Shown here piece after piece: positions 31,876-41,380 of a DNA stretch of 64,000 bases (the first letter of the stretch is position 1; the number at the start of each line of letters is the position of its first letter). The DNA lies in contig NZ_BJNO01000007.1 of NCBI RefSeq assembly GCF_006539725.1, positions 124,001 through 188,000 on the forward strand, written 5' to 3'. Position numbers and translations under genes: made by a program. The stretch comes from Klebsiella terrigena (GTDB lineage: Bacteria > Pseudomonadota > Gammaproteobacteria > Enterobacterales > Enterobacteriaceae). The notes beneath the pieces are model-generated. The model made no database searches. It had not been told where the DNA came from and saw nothing but the letters and a program-made list of their open reading frames with translations.

Positions 31876-32604
31876 TCAATGTGAAAGATAGTTTTTAAAC
31901 GCGTCGGTCTGCGGATGCGCGAAGCAGTCAGCATTCCCTTGTTCAACGATATGGCCATTTTCCATATACACCACGCGGCTGGCCGTTTTACGCGCCACTT
32001 CCACTTCGTGGGTGACGATGACCTGCGTAATGCCGGTGCCCGCCAGCTCGCGGATAATGCTGACGATCTGGGCGGTAATTTCCGGATCGAGCGCCGCCGT
32101 TGGCTCATCAAACAGCAGCACCTGCGGCTCCATCATCAGCGCCCGCGCAATGGCGACGCGCTGCTGCTGGCCGCCGGAAAGGTGCAGTGGATAGCGGTCG
32201 CTGTAGGGTTTCAGGCGTAAACGTTCCAGCAGCTTCTCGGCGCGGGCCAGAGCGCTATCTTTGCTGAGGCCCAGCACGCGGCAGGGCGCTTCAATCAGGT
32301 TTTGCTGCACGGTCAGGTGCGGCCACAGATTGTACTGCTGGAAAACCATACCGACGTTCTGGCGCAGCTCACGGATGGCTTTGTCAGACGGCGCTTTGGT
32401 AAAGTCGAAGTGGTTGCCGGCGATATGTAGCGTACCGGAACGCGGCATCTCCAGCAGGTTGAGTACGCGAAGCAGCGAGCTTTTCCCGGCGCCGCTTGGG
32501 CCGAGCAGCACCAGCGTTTCCCCCTGCGGGCAATCCAGCGTGATGTCGAACAGCGCCTGGTGCGCGCCGTAGAAGCAGTTAATGCCGTTTAGTTTAATAC
32601 TCAT
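31876..32604 (-). CDS. artP: Arginine ABC transporter ATP-binding protein ArtP
   Basis: A 242-residue ATPase starting [20 protein letters not shown], the E. coli length. It has Walker [10 protein letters not shown] near residue 35, signature [15 protein letters not shown] near 143, Walker [13 protein letters not shown] and the H-loop VIVTHEVE. It is the first gene of artPIQM. An upstream frame extension to 32670 is not native. Confidence 0.96.
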   Translation of the reverse strand: MSIKLNGINCFYGAHQALFDITLDCPQGETLVLLGPSGAGKSSLLRVLNLLEMPRSGTLHIAGNHFDFTKAPSDKAIRELRQNVGMVFQQYNLWPHLTVQQNLIEAPCRVLGLSKDSALARAEKLLERLRLKPYSDRYPLHLSGGQQQRVAIARALMMEPQVLLFDEPTAALDPEITAQIVSIIRELAGTGITQVIVTHEVEVARKTASRVVYMENGHIVEQGNADCFAHPQTDAFKNYLSH

Positions 32605-32753
32605 CTGGGCAGTCTGATACGAATAGCTATTGAGGCCGCAAATACTACCTTTGACAGAATAGTTATGCAATATTTATGCGTTAAAAGTTAAATGTAACCC
32701 GCATTTACCTCTAAACTTAGCACAAAATATGGGTTCGTGGGGAAGGCGGGAGC

Positions 32754-32788
32754 AAATGTCGGCATTACCGCATGAAATACCGACATTT
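32754..32788. terminator. Hairpin downstream of ybjP
   Basis: AAATGTCGG (32754-32762) pairs with CCGACATTT (32780-32788) across a 17-base loop that can itself pair partly. It lies 40 bases after the ybjP stop and probably marks the 3' end of that mRNA, although the T run is on the plus strand side. Confidence 0.4.
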
Positions 32789-32827
32789 TACCGGGGTTAT
32801 CGGTTTTGTAGAGCAGGTTCAGCGCCC

Positions 32828-33346
32828 TTATCCGCGTTTTTCGAGACTCTGTTGCAGTGAACCCGCCGGCGCGTGGGCGTTAATACCGAGGTAGCGAACG
32901 TCATCTACCGCCCAGCACTGGCCTTCCTGAATCATCAGCACCTCATCTTTCCAGGTTTTGCTGCCCTGCCTGAACTCAACGCGCAGCGGAATATTGCGCG
33001 CATCGCTGTTCGGGATGGTGGAGGCGCTGGCGACATCCGCGCTATCGGCCGGGGTGGCCGAGCTGGAGAACGGGTTGGACTGCAGCACGGCGTTACGGGA
33101 AGGATCCTGGCGCGCGTCGTTGAGGAGCTTCGCCAGATCGTCGCTCAGGTAGGGACGCAGCGCCGTCAGGTCGCTATTGCGGTGCTGGATCTGATAATCA
33201 TAAAATTTCTGCGCAACCGCGTCCGGGCCGCCTTCGATGCAGGGACCGCTGCGGGTGCCGTTATCTTTATAGGCCGGCGTGACGGTGGTACAGGCGCTAA
33301 GTACCAGCGCGCAGGGGATAATAAAGGCCATGATTTTGTAGCGCAT
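32828..33346 (-). CDS. ybjP: Lipoprotein YbjP
   Basis: A 172-residue protein with a lipoprotein signal (MRYKIMAFIIPCALVLSACT; lipobox LSAC, cysteine 19). The mature part has DUF3828-like features: FYDYQIQHRN near residue 50, an acidic serine-rich loop, and YLGINAH near the end. The cellular role is unknown. The S residue after the lipid cysteine is T here, so outer-membrane sorting by the Lol system is expected (no Asp at +2). Confidence 0.9.
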   Translation of the reverse strand: MRYKIMAFIIPCALVLSACTTVTPAYKDNGTRSGPCIEGGPDAVAQKFYDYQIQHRNSDLTALRPYLSDDLAKLLNDARQDPSRNAVLQSNPFSSSATPADSADVASASTIPNSDARNIPLRVEFRQGSKTWKDEVLMIQEGQCWAVDDVRYLGINAHAPAGSLQQSLEKRG

Positions 33347-33655
33347 GATGATTTCCTTATAAGCTCACTACGTTATTAGTTGCTGTTCAAGCATAGCGCA
33401 CTGGCTCCAGAATGCGCTTGACTCTAAGAGCTAAGCTATTAAGTTATCGCCGTTATCCGACTGCATTAATGCATCTGGCTCAGCGCGAGCGCTATTTTCT
33501 GGCGCCAGAACGCAGTTTTTATATTGATAAATGCCGCTTTGTAAAACCTATTCTTAGCTAAAAATAAACCACCGATCGGGCTTAATGCTAAAAGATTGAG
33601 TCAATCACAGGCTATATTTATAGCCAGTATTAAACCTACCTCGACGGAATATATT
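33347..33655. promoter_or_regulatory. Intergenic region between ybjP and the membrane-protein gene
   Basis: These 309 bases hold the divergent promoters. A 12-base palindrome TGCATTAATGCA lies at 33462-33473. The last 80 bases are AT-rich and end in GACGGAATATATT before the ATG at 33656. No gene is visible. Confidence 0.35.
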
Positions 33656-34522
33656 ATGTTAAGAAAAACGCTGGCCAGCCTGAAGGCCAGGATCTGGGCC
33701 GCGCATTTACCAAAGCTGGTGGCCAAAAATGAACGCGGCGGCGATCCTTACGATTATTACGCGGTCTATTTTGCCGACGTTGAGCGTAACCGCTATCAGT
33801 TAACGGGTTTTAACGGCAGCGATGTCAGCATGCGCTGTTTAAATCCAACTGGGGCCGCTGCCAATAGCGATATTGCTTTCCCTGTCGCCCGCCTGGCCGC
33901 AATGGAGAGTGAGATTGTTAGCTATAAAAAATATGGCAAGATAACCTTCACAAACGTTTTTGGCTATTTTGTTAACTGCTACCTACCTATTTTTAATATA
34001 AAAACAGCCCTCTTAAGGGGTAAGGCTGCGGTAGTGTCCGCTTTTTTCCGCGAGCGCGAGGTGAGGAGCCAGGACCGTATTTACCTGCTCGGCCTGATCG
34101 TTAACGAGTTTGTGCACCAGCGGCCTTCAAGGCTCTCATCCGGGATTACGGTCGATGAAGTTATTGATATTTTATACGGCAAGCTGTGGTATCAGCATAT
34201 TCGCAACGAGCAGTTTCGCCGGAAGGTGACGTTGTTAATGGCGTCACTGGTTTTTTCAGGCGAGCTGGCGGTAGAGAATAACGTATACAGGGTCCAGGGA
34301 AACGCCATTGCCACCCTGGTCGAGCATGAGAAGGATGAGCGCCGCGCGAAGCAGCAGGATAAAATTCAGCGTAATATGGTGCGCCTGATGCTGATCATTA
34401 CCGCCGCGACGGTACTGATTACGCTGGCACTGCTGGGGCTGGCGGGAGTGATTGATTTACATAAAATCTGGCAGGATATTCTGCAGATTAAACCGGTAAG
34501 ATTTTTATTCAAACTGATTTAA
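33656..34522 (+). CDS. Unrecognised protein with C-terminal membrane anchor (288 aa)
   Basis: I start at ATG 33656 (MLRKTLASLKARIWAAHLP), which has a GACGGA sequence upstream; the frame is open to 33596. The first 220 residues are soluble and basic with YDYYAVYFADVERNRYQLTGF near residue 35 and FFREREVRSQDRIYLLGLIVNEF near 130. A charged helix (EHEKDERRAKQQDKIQ, about residue 225-245) is followed by one hydrophobic segment (LMLIITAATVLITLALLGLA) and a short tail, so it is probably tail-anchored in the inner membrane. I do not recognise the family. The upstream DNA is AT-rich. It occupies a spot where E. coli K-12 has ybjQ. Confidence 0.7.
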   Translation: MLRKTLASLKARIWAAHLPKLVAKNERGGDPYDYYAVYFADVERNRYQLTGFNGSDVSMRCLNPTGAAANSDIAFPVARLAAMESEIVSYKKYGKITFTNVFGYFVNCYLPIFNIKTALLRGKAAVVSAFFREREVRSQDRIYLLGLIVNEFVHQRPSRLSSGITVDEVIDILYGKLWYQHIRNEQFRRKVTLLMASLVFSGELAVENNVYRVQGNAIATLVEHEKDERRAKQQDKIQRNMVRLMLIITAATVLITLALLGLAGVIDLHKIWQDILQIKPVRFLFKLI

Positions 34523-34574
34523 GTCCATGAAAATATTGCCCGATGCGCGATGGAGCAGCGGGCGATATTCGCTA

Positions 34575-35762
34575 TCAGAACTGGTAGCTGTAGTTGACGC
34601 TGGCGAACCACAGGTACGGATGATCGTAATCCCCGGCGATAATTTCCGGCGATTTCACGTGCGACGACTGCATGTGCAGGTAGGAGACCGCGACGCCGAT
34701 ATTGCTTGCCGGCGTAATTTGATACTGCGCGCCGGTGGCAAAGCGCCATTCGTCGCCGGTCGGAAGAGTGAGCGCCACGTCGCTCTGCGAGTCGTATACC
34801 GTGCTGTCGAAACCTACCCCGGCGTTCAAACGCCACTGCTCGGTTGGCCGGTACTGGACGCCCACCGCGGTATGCCAGGAGTCCTTCAGGCGGTTTTGTT
34901 TGTTGCTCTCCTTGCCGGCAACGGTGATTTGCGGGCTACCGAACTGGCTCCAGTCCTGCCAGCCTAAATCCCCCATCACCGACCACTGCTTGTTGATGTC
35001 GTGCACAAGGCTCAGCATGATCTGCTGCGGTGCGCGAACCTGGGCTGAAATCGGCAGGTCGTACTCGGTATTCGGCAGATTGGGTAAGCGGGCCTTACCG
35101 TCAATATTGAAGTTGTAGTCCGTCTTGCTGGTCCAGGTGATACCGGCGCGGGTTTGCTCCGTCAGCTGCATCAGCAGGCCCAGGCGATAGCTCATGGCCC
35201 AGTCGTGATCCTTGTCCTTTTGGTCGGTTCCATCAACGCTGCGGGTCAGGGAAAGGAAGCCGTAGTTAAGGTTAGCGGACGCGCCAATGGAGAGACGGTC
35301 GTTGAGCTTATAGGCCAGCGACGGGCTCAGCGTCATCGCGACCATGGTGCTTTTCTTGATCAGCCGATCGCCCGCCCAGTTGCCAAAATCGATCCCTAAG
35401 CCGTAGTTGCCGTAGAGACCAATGCCGGCGTAAAGGTCGTCATTGATTTTTTGCGTATAGAAGCCGCTGGCGTTCGGAAATACGTTCATCACGTTGCCGG
35501 GGCTGCTTCTGCCGTTCTCATCCTTAAGCTGATACGAGATATCCCCGCCCATCGCCTGCATCCCGCCGGTGAACATATGGTCCGGCAGGCGGGTCATTCC
35601 TGCGGGGTTAGTCACGATCGTTGACGCATCCTGCGCCCTCGCGGCCTGGCCCGCGCCGGCAAGGCCGACATCTTCGGTACCTATTTCATAAAAATAGAGC
35701 GCGCTTGCCTGTGAAAGACCGGAATAGAGGAGCCCAGAGATAATTAACGCGATTTTTTTCAT
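34575..35762 (-). CDS. FadL/OmpP1/TodX-family outer membrane transporter
   Basis: A 395-residue protein with a signal peptide (MKKIALIISGLLYSGLSQASA) and a C-terminal aromatic residue (NYSYQF) typical of outer membrane beta-barrels. The start of the mature protein (FYEIGTEDVGLAGAGQAARAQDASTIVTNPAGMTRL) is the hatch-domain signature of FadL-like channels, which take up hydrophobic compounds, and amphipathic strands follow. It is distinct from FadL itself (about 446 residues). The substrate is unknown. It is convergent with the membrane-anchored gene and is not part of the K-12 gene order here. Confidence 0.9.
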   Translation of the reverse strand: MKKIALIISGLLYSGLSQASALYFYEIGTEDVGLAGAGQAARAQDASTIVTNPAGMTRLPDHMFTGGMQAMGGDISYQLKDENGRSSPGNVMNVFPNASGFYTQKINDDLYAGIGLYGNYGLGIDFGNWAGDRLIKKSTMVAMTLSPSLAYKLNDRLSIGASANLNYGFLSLTRSVDGTDQKDKDHDWAMSYRLGLLMQLTEQTRAGITWTSKTDYNFNIDGKARLPNLPNTEYDLPISAQVRAPQQIMLSLVHDINKQWSVMGDLGWQDWSQFGSPQITVAGKESNKQNRLKDSWHTAVGVQYRPTEQWRLNAGVGFDSTVYDSQSDVALTLPTGDEWRFATGAQYQITPASNIGVAVSYLHMQSSHVKSPEIIAGDYDHPYLWFASVNYSYQF

Positions 35763-36067
35763 TTTCTACCTGCAATGTTTAAAATTGAGTCTCATTTTTA
35801 TACCCCAGAAGTATAGACAGCATTGACTCACCGGCAGGGGCTTATGCTTTTAAACATGAGTTTGCTGGAAAACATAAAGACGCCGGCGCAGCGATTGACT
35901 TTCTGCGTGACGGTTGAGTGTTTTATTCGGGGACGTTGCGGGTATTTGATGACAGAATGCGATAGCGGTAAATAGTCATGCTATCTAAAAATAAATATTG
36001 CTCGCGCGGTTCTGGATGGGAAACATTATCATCTGACGATGATAATGTTTCTTTCGAGAAGAATTAA
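35763..36067. other. Intergenic region upstream of the FadL-like gene
   Basis: About 300 bases, moderately AT-rich, containing the promoter for the FadL-family gene and a symmetrical ATTATCATC-TGACGATGATAAT near 36024-36049. On the minus strand this symmetrical element lies just after the DUF1471 gene stop and could serve as its terminator (ends TTTCC only). No gene is visible. Confidence 0.35.
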
Positions 36068-36340
36068 TTACTTCTTCTTATAGATATTGGCGCTGACGTG
36101 CAGCTTTTTATCAGTATTGCCGGAGGACAGAACGATAACGTCTGCGCCTTTTTCATCGGCTTTCTTAATCAGCTCAGCACGCGCATCGCTTGGTGCGGTC
36201 TGGCCGGTAGAAGAGATCGTACCGACTTTCTGATACTGAGTCTCAACCTTGGCAAAATCTTCTTTAGATAAGATTTCTGCGGAGAAGGCGTTTGCGGTCA
36301 AAAACAATGCTGCACCTGCCACTAAAGCTGCATATTTCAT
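36068..36340 (-). CDS. DUF1471 (YhcN/BhsA-like) periplasmic stress protein
   Basis: A 90-residue protein with a signal peptide ([21 protein letters not shown]). The mature part has the DUF1471 pattern: a segment like [22 protein letters not shown], then [16 protein letters not shown] and a closing strand [10 protein letters not shown] start at 36340 because GGAG lies 9 bases upstream; the ATG at 36355 has no such site. Members such as BhsA, McbA and YhcN respond to stress and affect biofilm. The exact member cannot be named. Confidence 0.85.
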   Translation of the reverse strand: MKYAALVAGAALFLTANAFSAEILSKEDFAKVETQYQKVGTISSTGQTAPSDARAELIKKADEKGADVIVLSSGNTDKKLHVSANIYKKK

Positions 36341-36870
36341 ATTTTTAAACTCCATTGTTTATCTTGCTATCATCATGCTCTTATTTTAACTACTTATGAG
36401 CGAACACAGATTGAATCAACTAAGAAAAAATTTCAAGCAAAATACTACAAAACCATGACCGCTAACTCGCGAATTCGTAAGGAAAAGATGAACCCGACTT
36501 CATTGCAGGCGGCGACCTGCATGATGCCTGTGGTTGAGCATCGTCTTATCATCATTTTATAACTGTCGTTAGTATAAATTTATCTTATATAAAATGGTCG
36601 TTCCGATCGTTGAATCGCCCCTGGCAGACAGCGCCGAGCTTATCGTTTATCATAAAACAGGTTGTTATTAACGCCGCCGCAAATGGGAAAACGTATTTGT
36701 TGCCGTCCGTAATTATTATAATTTCGTGTTAACGGTTGCACCTTTTACTGAATGCGGGGGAGATGTGAGCGCTTTGCCTCGCCTTATGTCGCAACGCTCA
36801 GGCTCTCTTAGGCCAAAAGGAAGGATTTTGTGATGGTATGTTTCACCGCACGCGCCGGGAGGGCCTCCCG
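36341..36870. promoter_or_regulatory. Intergenic region between the DUF1471 gene and amiD
   Basis: These 530 bases contain divergent promoters. TATAAT at 36717-36722 is a candidate amiD -10. A GGAAGG at 36820-36825 precedes a short alternative start at 36838, and GGGAGG-CCTCCC at 36857-36869 is an inverted repeat that contains the amiD ribosome binding site and could hide it. No ybjQ-like gene is present, although K-12 has one at this place. Confidence 0.4.
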
Positions 36871-37701
36871 ATGAAGCTCAGGGGAGTGATGGTTCTCGTT
36901 GCGCTGCTGCTGGCCGGCTGCACAACGGAAAAGGGGATTATCGATCGTGACGGCTATCAGCTGGATACCCGCCATCCGGCGCAGGCCGCCTACCCGCGGG
37001 TGAAGGTGCTGGTCATTCACTATACCGCCGATGATTTTGACGTCTCGCTGGCGACCTTAACCGACAACCAGGTAAGCTCCCACTACCTGATCCCTGAACG
37101 ACCGCCGCTGCACCGCGGTAAGCCGCGCATCTGGCAGCTGGTGCCGGAAGAGGATTTGGCCTGGCATGCGGGGATTAGCTTCTGGCGCGGCAGTACGCGC
37201 ATTAACGACACCTCTATCGGCATTGAGCTGGAAAATCGTGGCTGGCAGAAAGCGGCGGGGGTAAAAAGCTTTACGCCGTTTAGCCCGGCGCAGATTGATG
37301 CCCTGATCCCCCTGGCGAAGGATATTATCGCCCGCTACCACATTGCGCCGCAAAACGTGGTGGCTCATGCCGATATTGCGCCACAGCGTAAGGACGATCC
37401 CGGGCCGCTATTCCCCTGGCGCCAGCTGGCCGAACAGGGCATTGGCGCCTGGCCGGATGAAGATCGGGTCGCGTTTTATCTCAACGGTCGCCCGACCTGG
37501 CAGCCGGTCGATAGCGCAGCGCTACTGGATTTACTCGCCCGCTACGGCTATCAGGTGACGCCGGAGATGACGCCAGCGCAGCAGAAACGGGTGATTATGG
37601 CCTTTCAGATGCATTTCCGGCCGGCGCGCTGGGACGGCGTCGCCGATGCGGAAACCCAGGCCATCGCCGAAGCGCTGCTGGAGAAATACGGCCAGGGTTA
37701 A
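36871..37701 (+). CDS. amiD: N-acetylmuramoyl-L-alanine amidase AmiD (lipoprotein)
   Basis: A 276-residue outer membrane lipoprotein, the length of E. coli AmiD. The signal is MKLRGVMVLVALLLAGCTT (lipobox LAGC). The Amidase_2 domain shows zinc ligands in VLVIHYTADDF (His near residue 50) and NVVAHADIAPQRKDDPG (His and Asp near 165), followed by a C-terminal peptidoglycan-binding domain. It cuts the MurNAc-L-Ala bond, including anhydroMurNAc species. I start at ATG 36871, although the frame is open from 36838. Confidence 0.95.
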   Translation: MKLRGVMVLVALLLAGCTTEKGIIDRDGYQLDTRHPAQAAYPRVKVLVIHYTADDFDVSLATLTDNQVSSHYLIPERPPLHRGKPRIWQLVPEEDLAWHAGISFWRGSTRINDTSIGIELENRGWQKAAGVKSFTPFSPAQIDALIPLAKDIIARYHIAPQNVVAHADIAPQRKDDPGPLFPWRQLAEQGIGAWPDEDRVAFYLNGRPTWQPVDSAALLDLLARYGYQVTPEMTPAQQKRVIMAFQMHFRPARWDGVADAETQAIAEALLEKYGQG

Positions 37702-37708
37702 TTCGGCG

Positions 37709-38722
37709 CTAGCGGTGCAGCTTGCCGTGATCTTTCAGCCAGGCCGCGGTGCGGATAATTCCCTCATCCAGCGTCACCACCGGGCGGTAGCCCAGCTCTT
37801 CCTCAGCGCGGGAAATATCAAGGGTAAAATCAAAGTTCAGCTTGGAGACGCCGTAGTGGGTAAAGGCCGGTTCCTTGGCTGACTTATTGCCAAAATGCTC
37901 CATGCTGCGGGCGATGATATCCAGCATCGGATAGGGGACAGAGCGAATACGGCACTTTATTCCCAGCTCATCAATCAGCTTTTGCACGATGCTGCGCAGG
38001 GTGCGCGGTTCACCGTTGGTGATATTCCACGCCCGGGCGGAGGGCAGATGGTCGCACTGCGGCTGGCTGGCAAGCCACATCGCGTGCACCGCATTCTCAT
38101 AGTAGGTCATATCAACCAGCGCGCGGCCGCCGCGGGGCAGCATTACGCTGCCGTAGTGCTGCATCATCTGCGCGAGGCGGGGGATGAACACTTTGTCGTG
38201 GGCGCCGAACAGACCCTGCGGGCGCAGGATGGCAAAGCGGGTATTGGGGTTCGCCTGGGCCAGCAGATTAATCACCTCTTCGCTCGCCGCCTTGCTGCGG
38301 GCAAATTCGTTGGCAAAGCGGTGCGGGCGAAAATCTTCCTGCACGTCGCGATGGTGGTGATAATCAAAATAGAGCGAAGGAGAGGAGATATGAACGAAGT
38401 TGCGTACGCCCCAGGCCACGGCCCATTCGCCAAGGCGACGGGTGGCGCGGACGTTGGCTAAATCGAAGGCCTGCTGCGTGCCCCACGGCGAGGTAAAACT
38501 TGAGCAGTGCCATAGGGTATCGATACCGGCAAGCATCACCTTGGCCTGGGATGAAACCAGTTCGGTTAAATCTGCAGGGACAAATTCGGCGCCCATTTTG
38601 CTCAGAAGCTTGCCCATCGCTTCGTTTCGCCCGGTCGCTCTGACGCTGATGCCTTTGTTACGCAGATATTCCACCGCGTTGCGGCCTAACCCGCTGGTCG
38701 CACCGGTAACCAGTACCTTCAT
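37709..38722 (-). CDS. ybjS: NAD(P)-dependent epimerase/dehydratase-like protein YbjS
   Basis: A 337-residue short-chain dehydrogenase/epimerase-type protein, the same length as in E. coli. The nucleotide-binding GATSGLGR is at 7-14 and the SSP...YFDYHHH region replaces the usual YxxxK motif, so catalysis may differ. It ends the poxB-ltaE-ybjT-ybjS group on the minus strand and converges on amiD with a 7-base gap. Function is not established. Confidence 0.93.
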   Translation of the reverse strand: MKVLVTGATSGLGRNAVEYLRNKGISVRATGRNEAMGKLLSKMGAEFVPADLTELVSSQAKVMLAGIDTLWHCSSFTSPWGTQQAFDLANVRATRRLGEWAVAWGVRNFVHISSPSLYFDYHHHRDVQEDFRPHRFANEFARSKAASEEVINLLAQANPNTRFAILRPQGLFGAHDKVFIPRLAQMMQHYGSVMLPRGGRALVDMTYYENAVHAMWLASQPQCDHLPSARAWNITNGEPRTLRSIVQKLIDELGIKCRIRSVPYPMLDIIARSMEHFGNKSAKEPAFTHYGVSKLNFDFTLDISRAEEELGYRPVVTLDEGIIRTAAWLKDHGKLHR

Positions 38723-38818
38723 ATCAACCTACTGTCCCAGAAAAGAATTTCGTGCGCATTTTTCCGTGATTCTCCTCACGATGCAATGAGAATGATAGCA
38801 GAATGACGTAGATACTTC

Positions 38819-40252
38819 CTATTTGCCTGTGATTTGCTCTGCCAGCCGGGCAATACGTCGCGCCATGCCGCGAAAGATAAACAGATGGGCGGGGATCATC
38901 AGCAGCCAGTAGAACAGCCCCGGCATACCGTGAGGGTGCCACCAGGCCCGGACGTCGAGCTCGCGGTGGTCGCCTTTATCGCTGAGGGTAAAGCTCAGGC
39001 GCCCCAGGCCGGGCGCCTTCATGCCAAAGAGTAAGGTGAGCTGCTTTTCCGGTTCGACAATAATCACCTTCCAGCTGTCTACCGCGTCGCCGGTCTGCAG
39101 AAGGTCGCGCGACGGTCGGCCTTTCGCCAGTCGATGGCCTACCAGCAGGTCCATGGCGCCGCGAATTTTCCACAGCGCGTTGCCGAAGAAGTAGCCCTCT
39201 TTGCCGCCGATCTGGTTGACGACCTGCCAGATTGCCGCCGCGCTGGCGGTGGTGCTAACCGTGCAGCCGGCCTGCTTAGGGTAGTAGCCGTACTCCGGCC
39301 GCCAGCGGGCGAAGGCCTGCGCGTCGTAGCCCCAGTCGCTGGAGTTCACAAGCTGCTCCTCTTCTTTAAGCGTGCAGCGTACCGCTTCGTCAAAGGAGAT
39401 CAGCGGCTGGGGGAGCAGCGCCCGCAGCGCGCGATCGTCGGCGATCAGATCGTGCTTCAGCCCCTGAATTAGCGCCTTGGCGATGGTCGGCGGAACCGAA
39501 GTAATCACGTTGAGGAACCACACCGAAATCCAGCGGGTGGGAAAAGGGATCGGGATCAGCAGGCGATGCTTGCCGCTGACCGCCATAAAGTGGGTGAACT
39601 GCTGCTGGTAGCTTAAAACATCCGGCCCGGCGGCTTCGAAGACGCGATGTTCCGCGCACGGATGGTTGAGCAGCTGCACCAGATAATAGAGCAGGTTTTC
39701 AAGATCGATAGGCGTGGTGCGCGAGCGCACCCAGCGCGGCGGCGTTAAAACCGGCAGGTTGTAGACCATGTCGCGCATCACCTCGAACGCGGCGGAGCCG
39801 GCGCCCACGATGATGCCCGCCCGCAGCTCGGTGACCGGCACGCCGGACTCGCGCAGAACGTCGGCGGTGACCTGCCTGGCGCGCAGGTGGTCAGACTGTT
39901 CCGCCGCCGGTACCTGCAGCGAGCTGAGAAATATCAGCTGCTTTACCGGCGTTTCGCGCAGGGCGTCGCGCACGTTTTGCGCCACCTCGCGCTCGTGCCG
40001 AATAAAGTCGCCGCCTTCGCCCATGCCGTGCACCAGATAGTAAACGGTGTCCACCTGCGCCAGCAGGGCAGAAAGCCCCTGCGGCCGGGTGAGGTCGATG
40101 GCATGGCAGCTCACTCCCGGGAGATTGCGTTTTTTTAGCCGCTCAATATGGCGCGCCGCCGCCAGCACGCAATAGCCCCGATCGCTCAATGCCTGCACCA
40201 GATGCTGACCGATATAGCCGCTGGCGCCGAGCACCAGAATTCGTTGCGACAC
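38819..40252 (-). CDS. ybjT: NAD(P)-binding DUF2867 protein YbjT
   Basis: A 477-residue two-domain protein (E. coli 476). The N-terminal Rossmann domain begins [20 protein letters not shown] and contains [17 protein letters not shown]. The C-terminal DUF2867 domain (from about residue 310) resembles a SRPBCC fold, and a short hydrophobic stretch near 455 may be a membrane anchor. It starts 10 bases after the ltaE stop. Function unknown. Confidence 0.93.
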   Translation of the reverse strand: MSQRILVLGASGYIGQHLVQALSDRGYCVLAAARHIERLKKRNLPGVSCHAIDLTRPQGLSALLAQVDTVYYLVHGMGEGGDFIRHEREVAQNVRDALRETPVKQLIFLSSLQVPAAEQSDHLRARQVTADVLRESGVPVTELRAGIIVGAGSAAFEVMRDMVYNLPVLTPPRWVRSRTTPIDLENLLYYLVQLLNHPCAEHRVFEAAGPDVLSYQQQFTHFMAVSGKHRLLIPIPFPTRWISVWFLNVITSVPPTIAKALIQGLKHDLIADDRALRALLPQPLISFDEAVRCTLKEEEQLVNSSDWGYDAQAFARWRPEYGYYPKQAGCTVSTTASAAAIWQVVNQIGGKEGYFFGNALWKIRGAMDLLVGHRLAKGRPSRDLLQTGDAVDSWKVIIVEPEKQLTLLFGMKAPGLGRLSFTLSDKGDHRELDVRAWWHPHGMPGLFYWLLMIPAHLFIFRGMARRIARLAEQITGK

Positions 40253-40262
40253 GCCTGACTCC

Positions 40263-41264
40263 TTAGCGGTTCAAAAATTCCTGCCAGTGGCCAACCACTT
40301 CCGCCAGCTGCTGACGATTGACGTCGATATGGGTGACCAGACGCACAACCGGCGAGGCGTTGATCAGCACGCCGCGCTGCTGCATAAACGCACCCAGCGC
40401 CTGGGCCTGCTCTTCGCCAACGCGGATGAACAGCATATTGGTGTCGTGGCGGGTGACGTCTGCGCCGATGGCGCGCAGCTCCCCGGCCATCCACGCGGCG
40501 TTGTCGTGGTCCTCCTGCAGGCGCGCGACGTTATTTTGCAGAGCGTACAGGCCCGCAGCCGCCAGAATTCCGGCCTGGCGCATGCCGCCGCCGACCATTT
40601 TACGCCAGCGGGTGGCGCGGTGAATGTAGTCGTGGCTGCCGACCAGCAGCGAGCCTACCGGCGTTCCCAGACCTTTAGAGAGGCAGATGGTGAAGGAGTC
40701 GCAGTATTGGGCGATATCGCGCAGCTCGCAGCCGTAATCCACCACCGCGTTAAAGATGCGCGCGCCGTCGACGTGCAGCGCCAGGCCGCGTTCGCGGGTA
40801 AACTCCCACGCCTGTTTGAGGTATTCGCGCGGCAGCACCTTGCCGTTATGGGTATTTTCGAGGCTCAGCAGGCGAGTCGGGGCAAAATGGACATCGTCAG
40901 GCTTAATCTTTGCCGCGACCTTATCCAGCGGCAGAGTGCCGTCAGCCGCCGCGTCGATGGGCTGCGGCTGAATGCTGCCGAGCACCGCCGCGCCGCCGGC
41001 TTCGTACAGATAGTTATGCGCGCCCTGGCCGACGATATACTCTTCGCCGCGCTGGCAGTGGCTCAGCAGGCCCACCAGATTCGCCTGGGTGCCGGACGGC
41101 AGGAACAGCGCCGCCTCTTTGCCGGCCAGCTCTGCGGCGTAGCGCTGGAGCGCGTTAACGGTCGGGTCGTCGCCATAAACGTCGTCGCCGACCGGGGCTG
41201 ACAGCATGGCATCCAGCATGGCGCGCCCCGGACGGGTTACGGTATCACTGCGGAGATCTATCAC
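40263..41264 (-). CDS. ltaE: Low-specificity L-threonine aldolase LtaE
   Basis: A 333-residue PLP enzyme of aspartate-aminotransferase fold that splits L-threonine and L-allo-threonine to glycine and acetaldehyde. It starts [12 protein letters not shown]. The PLP lysine is in [16 protein letters not shown] near residue 197, the aspartate in HVDGARIFN near residue 170, and [14 protein letters not shown] is the conserved arginine segment. It lies downstream of poxB as in E. coli. Confidence 0.97.
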   Translation of the reverse strand: MIDLRSDTVTRPGRAMLDAMLSAPVGDDVYGDDPTVNALQRYAAELAGKEAALFLPSGTQANLVGLLSHCQRGEEYIVGQGAHNYLYEAGGAAVLGSIQPQPIDAAADGTLPLDKVAAKIKPDDVHFAPTRLLSLENTHNGKVLPREYLKQAWEFTRERGLALHVDGARIFNAVVDYGCELRDIAQYCDSFTICLSKGLGTPVGSLLVGSHDYIHRATRWRKMVGGGMRQAGILAAAGLYALQNNVARLQEDHDNAAWMAGELRAIGADVTRHDTNMLFIRVGEEQAQALGAFMQQRGVLINASPVVRLVTHIDVNRQQLAEVVGHWQEFLNR

Positions 41265-41380
41265 GGCATTTCCTTGTTAGTGTTTCATCCTTCACGCTGT
41301 ATCCGCGTTAGTCGCATAAATCACCCCAGCGGGGCCTTCGATGCATCATGAATGATGTTGTGTGGGCTCAAAAGGATGTT

